Shown piece by piece: positions 11,377 to 19,376 of a stretch of 64,000 bases of DNA (position 1 is the stretch's first letter; the number at the start of each line of letters is the position of its first letter). The DNA comes from Morchella semilibera. Its lineage: Eukaryota; Ascomycota; Pezizomycetes; Pezizales; Morchellaceae. Position numbers and translations under genes: made by a program. The notes under the pieces were generated by a model. It ran no database searches. It was not told where the DNA came from and was given only the letters and a program-made list of their open reading frames with translations. The DNA lies in contig CM018603.1 in assembly GCA_009192285.1 (NCBI GenBank), positions 1,837,802 through 1,901,801 on the forward strand, written 5' to 3'.

Positions 11377-11655
11377 GTGATTGAGGAAAGTGGTCTTCCA
11401 GATCCAGAGAGTTCATGGGTGTGATCTCTTTGAGCCTTATTGGTGATGGTTTCAAGAACAGTCCCAGCTGGATACCTTGTATTTCTTGATATTCGGGCAG
11501 CAGTAGGTCCTGTCTTATAGAGGGTAATGACAGCTTGTCTCTTGTCATATTTTGAAAGCTCCCTTTTAGGGGTGGTGGTTGTGGCTTTATGATGTTGCGT
11601 AGTGGTGGCGGGGGTGGGTGTCGCAGGCGGAAATTTGTTGAGCGCGACTATATAC
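11377..11655 (-). pseudogene. Tc1/mariner-type transposase fragment, N-terminal
   Basis: On the minus strand an open reading of about 85 residues contains a basic ELSKYDKRQAVITLYKTG segment, a helix-turn-helix-like TAARISRNT stretch and a terminal GSGRPLS motif. This order is typical of the DNA-binding half of fungal Tc1/mariner transposases. The reading is cut by the end of the LTR1 at 11,376, so the catalytic part is absent. No start codon was identified. This is the left edge of the host island. Confidence 0.55.
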
Positions 11656-11803
11656 GTATATACCGGGGGTTCACCTAAAGTCTGAATATTTTATAGCAAA
11701 ATCGGCTGATCGAGTTCTTCAGACTTATGCTGAACACCCAGTACATACCACAATACCGCCGGGGCCTAATATGTATCAGTTTTTGCTGTGATGAGCATAA
11801 GTA

Positions 11804-11969
11804 CAGTCTTTCACAGTCGCTTGACGAATACTGCCACTTGACGAACAGGGATTCCAAGTATGGCAGGGAATAGCCAAGCCGCGAGATCTCCAGTCAACTC
11901 TAGCTTCTATTGGCCCAGAGTCCCTTGTTCGTCAACTGGCAGTATTCGTCAAGTGACTGTGAGAGACTG
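11804..11969. mobile_element. Pogo/Fot-like MITE with TA duplication
   Basis: The 166-bp sequence starts CAGTCTTTCACAGTCGC and ends GTGACTGTGAGAGACTG. These are imperfect inverted repeats that extend over about 45 bp, including GACGAATACTGCCA against TGGCAGTATTCGTC. TA flanks both ends (11,802-3 and 11,970-1). CAGT ends with TA duplication suit the pogo/Fot branch of Tc1/mariner. It has no coding capacity. Confidence 0.8.
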
Positions 11970-12185
11970 TATCTCTTCTATGACGGGAAGCGGCAGTGCA
12001 CACCTTCTTGCGATCTGATATTCAGGCAGATTTGCTTTACTAATAAGTTCAGGTTAGGGCTTAGACCTGTAATACCGGTTGCCTAAACCAACGACAACTG
12101 GGTCTATTACTTATATAATTACATACAAACGTTAAGCTCGTCCAGGCCGATAACGACTCCGCCAGAACACCCCTACCCACTCGCA

Positions 12186-12529
12186 ATGCCGTCGAAGGAT
12201 GATGAAGCAGATTTTGCAAAGGTAAAGTTACCCGAAAATACCTTGGTTTGGTTCAAGATGTCGGATAGGGTGCTGATCTGTGTTTCACAGGCATACAAGG
12301 ACTTAGCCGAGTAGGTTTCAGCCTCCTCGTAGACACTGTTTTCAATACGAAGTACGATATAATATAAACTAACTAATTCATCAGAGCTGAGAAGACTGCA
12401 GCTAATTTGGAGGCTCAATTAAACTCCCTGGAACAGAAACTTGACGATTTTCTGGCGGATCATGACAAAAACGATGCCAAGCTGTCTAAAGGGAGCAAGG
12501 ATAGCACACAAAATTCCGAAGATTCGTAA
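12186..12529 (+). CDS. Small three-exon protein, 66 aa, function unknown
   Basis: Exons at 12186-12221, 12291-12310 and 12385-12529 give 201 bases, in frame, ending TAA. Both introns have GT-AG ends and branch-like motifs (GCTGATC, ACTAACT). The middle exon is only 20 bases. The product starts MPSKDDEADFAK and has an amphipathic Leu-rich helix (NLEAQLNSLEQKLDDFL) followed by a polar Lys/Ser/Asp tail, so it is probably a small soluble coiled-coil protein. The helix recalls the conserved C-terminal helix of Gon7, the small KEOPS/EKC subunit, but the match is weak and I do not assign it. It converges with MRI1. The exon structure is inferred from splice signals and the clean frame. Confidence 0.6.
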
Positions 12530-12873
12530 CAACGTTTAGTGGAGGGCCATATGAATACGTGGGATCATGATAAGATGAAATGGTCATTGGTATTCTCTGT
12601 ATCAGCCACATCACACAAAACAAGGGGTTCCTGGTATGCTGGGATTCATAAACAAGATGTTGAGGGCAAGCATTATGGCATAAATGGAAACCAGCATGTG
12701 ACGGGCCTTTGTGAGTAGCGGCCAGATGAAAATGAGACATATGTACTGCTTATGAGCAGACTCAAGACCTCTTGATAAAAGTATATCTATTCTCGGTATA
12801 AAGTTATCAGGTTTTGATCCATTAAAGGCTACATGCGGTCCAACTTAAACACCAATCCAGACACCGTTCCATT

Positions 12874-14066
12874 TCAACAGAAGAATTTTGACAAGTCTAA
12901 CTTTCCATCCAACCCCCTCGCTGCAACGCCCTTCTCTGTCACTATTGCGTCAATCAGGTCATTAGGAGTCACATCGAAGCTTGGGTTGTAGACATTGATT
13001 CCATGCGCAGCAGTGGAAATCGTGTAAAAGCGACTCTCATCCAGCTGAACCTTTCCATCAATAATCCCCACCGTCGGCCCCTGACTAACCAGCACCTCCA
13101 CTCCAGGCCTGTGTTCTATCTCAATGCCATCGCCAGATGCGGTGTTCATATCGATGCTTGTAGTTGGCGCAGCGACAACAAATTTGACCCCATGATGTTT
13201 TGCAATAATTGCAAGCTGGTAAGTCCCAATTTTGTTCGCAGTATCACCGTTTTGAGCCACGCGATCTGCACCCACAATTACGGCAGCTACGCCTTTAAGG
13301 CGCATTAATGAGGCCGCCATTGAGTCCGTGATCAAGGTGGCGGGAATATTTTCGTATACAAGTTCGTATGCGGTCAAGCGTGAACCTTGATTATATGGGC
13401 GGGTCTCGGTGCAGTATGCGTGCTCTAAGTTAGAGCTTAAGTGCAAAGAGCGGATTATTCCCAGTGCAGTCCCGTAGCCTGCAGTAGCGAGTGATCTGTG
13501 ATGACCTATGTCAGTGGACAATTAATTATCGTCTCAAAAAACACGAAATACACGAACCCAGTGTTGCAATGCGTTAGGACTTTTATCCTTCCATCTGCCG
13601 TGGTAACATTCTCCAGAATCCACCGGGCTCCAAAGTCTCCAATGTTCTTGTTGTCCTGGACATCGTCGACCAACATCTGCTCTGCTGCCTGGATATATCT
13701 TGCAAAGACTTCCTTCCCAGCAGTTACTTCGGCTGATACAACCTCCTTCAATTTCATAGCAGCATCGGCAAGATTTACCGCTGTTGGTCGAGATTTCCGG
13801 AGATAGTCCAACTTGGAATGCACAAAATTCCGCGCCTCCGCTGGTGTTGCCCCATCCTGGGGATTGCTACACAATTCTACTGCCAGAGAAAGCGCGGCTA
13901 CAATCGCAATGGCAGGGGCGCCTCGGACAACCATGTCTTTGATGGCTTGGAAGCCATCTTCAGAATCTCTGATAGGTACATATGTCGACTCGTGAGGAAG
14001 CTTGAGCTGGTCGAGAATTTTAAGGTCACCCCTTTTGTACTTGATTGCCTCGAGTGTTTTTGTCAT
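12874..14066 (-). CDS. MRI1: Methylthioribose-1-phosphate isomerase
   Basis: The enzyme converts 5-methylthioribose-1-phosphate to 5-methylthioribulose-1-phosphate in the cytosolic methionine salvage pathway. It belongs to the eIF2B alpha/beta/delta-like family. Two exons (14066-13558 and 13495-12874) are separated by a 62-bp GT-AG intron with a CTGAC branch motif, giving 376 aa, a normal length for the family. Diagnostic features are VVRGAPAI near residue 50, the catalytic THCNTG motif split by the intron (Cys167), [12 protein letters not shown] after it, and [18 protein letters not shown] with catalytic Asp247. The start is the first ATG of the conserved [13 protein letters not shown] segment. 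No defect is visible, so it is probably functional. Upstream is about 480 bp of non-coding DNA shared with the end of the next gene. Confidence 0.95.
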
Positions 14067-14550
14067 TTTAAGGGCTCCCTTGTTGGTTGGTAGTTCACAG
14101 GTAAGTTGAAGTCTTTGAAGATCTGGGTGAGTGCGGGCAGCTGAAAATATTTTCTGTCAAGATGTGCCAAGAGTTACCTTGTTGGCCAGTAACCTACGTC
14201 ATTGTACTTTCTACCGCTCAATGAAAGTTATAAATGCTATCAGCATGACACGATACTGTTACCTACTCTAGAAAATAGTAGAATAGCCCATAAAACCAGC
14301 TTGTAAGCTTCTGATGGTATAGGTAAAGAAAAATATATAGCCATGATGTCGGAAGAAAGACGAAAAAAAAAAAAAAAAGAAGCAAAAAAAGAAGACAACT
14401 CCTAGCTCCTTAAATCACCCATCACTCCATCCCATAGATACCTAAGCAGAGAGATAATAACAATAGACAAAGGAAAAAATGCCGTAAGACATAGGGATTC
14501 TTCAAGCACTAAAACACCTGCATAAGAATAGTCTTGTTACTGCCACTATT
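14067..14550. other. Intergenic region
   Basis: This is the 5' region of MRI1 and the 3' region of the next minus-strand gene. It contains a 16-bp A-run near 14,365. I see no further gene or repeat. Confidence 0.5.
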
Positions 14551-16551
14551 TCAACCCACTACTGTCCTTACTCCCGTAGACTGCTGCCTCGAGAAACGCT
14601 GGTAGTATTCCTGTCCTGTAATCCTACTTCTACGGCACAGCTCTGGCCCAATACTGATGCGCATAACTGGATCATGCATAGTACCAGAGGGGCTAGGAAA
14701 AGCAACACCGGCTGCGCCCATTTGGTCGTTGATTGATGTGAATGGGAGCTGTTCTACTAGTGGTAGGCAATTCTCAACATTAAGAAGATTGAGAGCCCCC
14801 TTCCGCTCTATCTTGGCATGTTGAGGTAGCGGAGGCACAGGCTGGGGGTCAGGCGAGGTTTCAGGCACTTTAATTTGTGAGACTGGACTTTTGATAAATG
14901 TAATCATGCTTCTCCGATGCTTTAACTCCGGTCGAGGTTTCCAGAGGGATTTAGTGCGCTCTACGATCGGAACTGTTGGCACAGGTGGTTGCTTTATGTT
15001 GTTATTATTTCGGGCAAAGGCCTTGAGGTCACCTTGGGAATACCTCCTCCGAATAGCCGCAACAACACTTCGCCTTCTCGATACTGGCTGCCCAGGCTTC
15101 ACCAGAGCTTCTTCTGAAAAGACGGGATTTTCCATTGCTGTCATCATGACTTCCGATTTACGAGTGGTAGACCTTGATTTGGAATGCTGATCGCTCCACG
15201 CTGTTTTCCAGCTATTTACGGATCCGGAGGAGCTATAGCCAGAGTCCATGCCCTCACTACCAGCCTCAGTGATACTGGTATGTCGGGCGTGTTTATCGTT
15301 ATATGTTGGATCATCCTCCGAGAAGGTATAAGCATGCACATCTTTTCCAAAAAAGGGCGCTGATGCAAACATCTTTGACATTTTGACATCAACACGTCCT
15401 GGCTTATCAAAACTCCGGTTTAAACATTGTTCAGTAAGAATCTTGTGATACTCATGTCCGATGGATATGGCACTGGAAGTAGTGCTAGAAAGACTCTCGT
15501 AGCTCTCTGTCGGCCTAAGAAGAGACTGTCGCAAACTATCCGGTGTATCATTGGCGGGGGATTCGAACTCGAATGGTGAATCTTCAACATCTTCGCTATG
15601 AACACTTGGACTCTGTGCAAAACTAAACGGACTACTTGGTATTCCATCTTCATTGTCCCTTCCGTCAGTAGGTGATGGTGGAACAAGGCGCACTTCACGT
15701 GTTGAAAGCGTTGCGTTTGTAATCACAAAAAGTTGCTTCCCTCTCGATCCTGACCTACTGATCAAGTCATCGGAAAGTGCAATATTTGTGTCAAAATATT
15801 CAGTCTTAATAGACATTTCTGGAGAGGCCCGGGAAGATGATGGTGCTGGAGAGGCTGCGCCATTTGCAATTCTTAAAGACCCCCGTTTGAAAGCCCCAAG
15901 AACGCTGTAACCCGAGGGTGTCGTACACCGGCCAGCATCATAGTCTGCTGAGTGGGGTGCAAGTGTGTAAGGATCTGGAGAGGATGTATCGGGGCCGCAT
16001 TGGTCCTGTAAATATGGTTGTACTGGTCTCCTAGTTGCCGTCGCAGGGGGTGCAGCAAGAAGTTGGGATTTACGACGGACAGTGCCCATTGAAGGTATTT
16101 CAGAATTACGGTTTGGAGGTGGTGCACAAGCTGCACTACTGTTGGTTGAGCTGCGTGTGACCATACTTCCTCCTCTGCGCATTCCAGTGCTTATGGGCAT
16201 GCTGCTGACCACCCCTGGAAGGGCTGAATCCACAGCAGAGTCGGAAGTCTCAAGGTCATGATCCCCCAGAAATGACCACATCCCGGATTTTCGAACATCG
16301 TTTGGGGGTAATGTGTTGGAATACTCGACCGAAATGATACCTGCGTGTGACTCTTCGGTGGGTTGATGTTGTACAGCCAAGGGCCTTGATCCAGAGAGAC
16401 TTAGGCGAGATAGCGAAGGAGGTAGGCAGGAAGCTTCACGACTTGAGGTGTTGGAGTTGGTACGAGGTTTGGTGAGTTTATTCCGGGGTGGGTGGGTTGT
16501 TGAAAAGTGGATTCCTTCGACTTCGGATGGAATAGACTGTGCAGCTCCCAT
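14551..16551 (-). CDS. Serine-rich, probably N-myristoylated protein of unknown function (666 aa)
   Basis: A single uninterrupted frame of 666 codons starts MGAAQSIPSEVEG. Gly2 with Ser6 fits the N-myristoyltransferase consensus, so the protein may sit on the cytosolic face of a membrane. The rest is largely low-complexity: many Ser, Thr, Pro and Arg residues and short basic RRxS-type stretches (for example near VSRRRSVVAAIRRRYSQGD and KHRRSM), which look like kinase targets. There are no transmembrane segments and no catalytic domain that I recognise. It is long, lacks internal repeats, and its coding quality argues for a real host gene. It could be a fungus-specific signalling or scaffold protein. 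The function is not assigned. Confidence 0.8.
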   Translation of the reverse strand: MGAAQSIPSEVEGIHFSTTHPPRNKLTKPRTNSNTSSREASCLPPSLSRLSLSGSRPLAVQHQPTEESHAGIISVEYSNTLPPNDVRKSGMWSFLGDHDLETSDSAVDSALPGVVSSMPISTGMRRGGSMVTRSSTNSSAACAPPPNRNSEIPSMGTVRRKSQLLAAPPATATRRPVQPYLQDQCGPDTSSPDPYTLAPHSADYDAGRCTTPSGYSVLGAFKRGSLRIANGAASPAPSSSRASPEMSIKTEYFDTNIALSDDLISRSGSRGKQLFVITNATLSTREVRLVPPSPTDGRDNEDGIPSSPFSFAQSPSVHSEDVEDSPFEFESPANDTPDSLRQSLLRPTESYESLSSTTSSAISIGHEYHKILTEQCLNRSFDKPGRVDVKMSKMFASAPFFGKDVHAYTFSEDDPTYNDKHARHTSITEAGSEGMDSGYSSSGSVNSWKTAWSDQHSKSRSTTRKSEVMMTAMENPVFSEEALVKPGQPVSRRRSVVAAIRRRYSQGDLKAFARNNNNIKQPPVPTVPIVERTKSLWKPRPELKHRRSMITFIKSPVSQIKVPETSPDPQPVPPLPQHAKIERKGALNLLNVENCLPLVEQLPFTSINDQMGAAGVAFPSPSGTMHDPVMRISIGPELCRRSRITGQEYYQRFSRQQSTGVRTVVG

Positions 16552-18255
16552 TTTGGCGGGAAGCTAATGCTATATGGGGTAACAGGTGCTTGGTAGTATG
16601 TAGGCAGCGTGAATGTATGTAAAACGCGCCCGCCGGGAGAGCGTTTGTAAATTATTGAGGCATAAAGCAGGAGTAATTCCAGAATGTTTAGATATAGATG
16701 CAATAGCAGACCAGGTAGAGTCAGAAGCCTGAGGAGAGGGATGGGGAGATGTTGGGAAAGAGGGCAGGACGAAATAATGACGGAAAGAAGAACTGACGGG
16801 ATTGAGGGGATTCGAGGCAGGAGATGAGGGAGACCACACAACTATCCACATAGGGTAGGCGGGTATGCTATTCAAACAATACATGTACATACCTCAACTC
16901 AGGTAGGGAACACCATAACTGCTCTCAAACCTGTATAGAGTGTAAACACTCACCTACATGTAGTAGTACAACAGGCTGATGGGTGCCAGACAAGAGATAA
17001 AAAAGCATGGCTTGTGGAGAGAGCAGGGACCAGGCGGTTAGATTAGATAAATGAGGGGGTGAACCAGCCCCTGTAGTTCCGCCAGAAATCTAAACAATTC
17101 GTGTGCGGAGTTTCCCCAGTAACTACAAGTTCGAACCCCCTATCAGAAGGTGGAAAAACTCCTCAGAACGACGGATAAGCAAGTGATTGCAGGGTTGGGG
17201 TTTCAGGTAGTGGAAATAGCAGGGATCGGGACATCCGTGCTTAATGCACCTCCCAGTAAACGGTGCAGCTCCCTCATGAGAATGCCACCGATATTGCAAA
17301 TTCGGTTTGATGGACCTGATCGCCTCAAAATTATGTTGGCCACTTTGGCCCCACCTTAAGATACAAAAATTACATAAGAGTAGTTACTGCTCACTGCTTA
17401 CATGATCATTGCATCGATCTACTCAGGCGATTATGGCATGTAAGAATTGAAGGAGGTTGGGACACCCGAAGGTGGCTGGTAATCCTACCCCTCCTCAGCT
17501 GTTATTTTAAAGATTTTGTACTGTAGTTGTAGTACACGTACCTAGGTATAGTGGGGTCGAAGTGCACTGGTGTATAGCATGTAACTTGGGTGTTCGATTT
17601 CGTGCCAAAATTAGCATTCGACGGCGATCGCGTCGTCACAGACATGCTTCCCCACTGCTAGTACTTGATGTGCATGTGTACACAAAGGTGCTTGACGTCA
17701 ACTACATATGTAGAAGTACATACTAGTAAGTGAATGAAATGATTTTAGCAAGGCTGTCATCTTAGACCGGGTACCGTGTCAAACCTAGAAGAGTGCCAAC
17801 CCCACACTACATGTACCAGGGTGTTGAGGGTAAGTGATCAGAATCTGATAAGTGAATGTTGCGGTGGATTCTCTGACTAATTCACTTTTCGCTACACCCT
17901 AGTACTAAAGCTATCTCCACCAGATTTGAAATAAATGAATTCCACTTCCAAAACACAAGCATTTAATTAGTTTCCAGATTCATTATCCTCTATTATGGTC
18001 ATTGTGGGGTCTTTATTTTTCTGAGTCTTTGGTGCCGTTTCCATATGACATACCTTTAGGGCTGATATAGTACTGGATTAAAAATATTATGTTTCAGTGC
18101 ATATGACACCAACTGCGTACCCATTTAAGCCTTCTGTAGCATATGTCCAGGTCCACACTTTGATACCTTTTACCTTATAATAACACTGCCCTTATCTAGA
18201 GGTGAAAAACAAGAATTAAAGAAGGTGGACCAAAAGGAAATATACTTATATAGAA
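16552..18255. other. Non-coding spacer upstream of the large transposon
   Basis: About 1.7 kb without a credible gene. It includes the promoter side of the myristoylated-protein gene, a stretch near 17,040-17,360 with no recognised content, and a short MITE at 17,816-17,902. Confidence 0.5.
17816..17902. mobile_element. Short MITE, GGGTGT-type ends, TA duplication
   Basis: It starts CCAGGGTGTTGAGGGTAAG and ends TTCGCTACACCCTAG. The ends are imperfect inverted repeats and TA flanks both sides. The left end is shared with the larger element at 47,506-47,907. Confidence 0.6.
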
Positions 18256-18261
18256 CCTATC

Positions 18262-18682
18262 TATGGAGCGGTAAACGTGTCAAAAGTAATTTTGCCAACG
18301 GTGGTAAATTATTTTACCACCGGTGGTATAACACGCTGAAATTCAGAGTGCTCGTGCGCATTAGTCCCGAAATTAAGCACTTAGTGAATTATCTTGGCAT
18401 TTATTCGCCACCGGTGGTAAATTAAACGACCGCCGGTGGTGAATTGACGGCCGCCGGTGGTGAATTGATGGCCACCGGTGGTGAATTGATGGCCACCGGT
18501 GGAATAACACGTTGAATTCAGTGTCAGCGCGAATATGTCCTCAAGTTCAGTAATTTTATCCTATGTATTTTCCCACCGGTGGAATGATATGTTGAATTCG
18601 GTGTCAGCGCGAATATGTCCTTGAATCAAGCTATCCTATGAAATAATATTTCTAAGTTTGGAACATGGCGTTCAAATTGGGA
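18262..18682 (+). repeat. Left terminal inverted repeat of the large transposon
   Basis: It matches the right end in reverse from the outermost base to about 18,682. It includes five perfect copies of the palindrome CCACCGGTGG plus variants (CCGCCGGTGG, CCAACGGTGG). Several copies lie in ~21-bp tandem units containing TGGTGAATTGATGGCCACC. A second module, TTGAATTCRGTGTCAGCGCG, occurs twice. Confidence 0.9.
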
Positions 18683-18693
18683 CGTATGAACTG

Positions 18694-18764
18694 GGCTCGG
18701 GATTCTGAGCTCGGGATTCTGAGCTCGGGATTCTGAGCTCGGGATTCTGAGCTCGTGATTAATT
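18694..18764 (+). repeat. 14-bp tandem repeat GAGCTCGGGATTCT, left side
   Basis: About five tandem units of GAGCTCGGGATTCT lie directly inside the left terminal repeat. A third cluster of about five looser units is at 19,187-19,250, and the mirror cluster is inside the right end at 31,410-31,498. Confidence 0.85.
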
Positions 18765-19376
18765 CTGATGGCGGGATTGGAGATTTGGGATATAAGCTGT
18801 AATATGGGACATACATGCTTATGTAGGCAGGCAGGTAAGTAGGTAGGAAAGGTTGCTAGTAGAGAGTAAATGTACATATTAAATAGAGAAACAATCAAGA
18901 GTTTTATTTGTGAAGTTCACCTATGCCAGAAGAAGCGTGAATACTGGCCTACCTGCGCGTCCAGACTCTTCACTGAATAAAATAACCCTTATATAGATAT
19001 TACCACATATACTAAGGCTGAATATATAACTCTCACCGAAACCATAGCATCCTAAAGGACATTATAGAAAATATCAAAATTAATATCAAATAATAATTGA
19101 TAATCACATGAGCTTTGCATAATCCTCATACGGATATGGGTACGGGCGGTGACGTATATAAATAAGTACATCTTAAAGTATACTGAGCTCGGGATTCTGA
19201 GCACAGGGTTCTGAGCACGGGATTCTGAGCCTGTGATTCTGAGCTCGGGATAAGCTATGTAGTATGAGGACGGGCGGTAAAGGACATAACTACGAAACAC
19301 ATGTAAGTATATCAAAACACTGGCCAGATTCCTCGAAAATAACACGCTTGATAACGTACCCAATCGCTGCCCTCAA
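18765..19376. other. Subterminal non-coding region
   Basis: AT-rich sequence between the left repeats and the 3' end of the HECT-like gene. It contains the second GAGCTCGGGATTCT-type cluster (19,187-19,250). I see no gene in it. Confidence 0.5.

Noticed and set aside
17042-17140. tRNA suggested by GTTCGAACCCC near 17,130
   Set aside because: The sequence around it cannot form the T-stem or acceptor stem.
18408-18500. CRISPR array from the regularly spaced CCACCGGTGG repeats
   Set aside because: The intervals are themselves repeated rather than unique spacers, there are no cas genes, and the genome is fungal.
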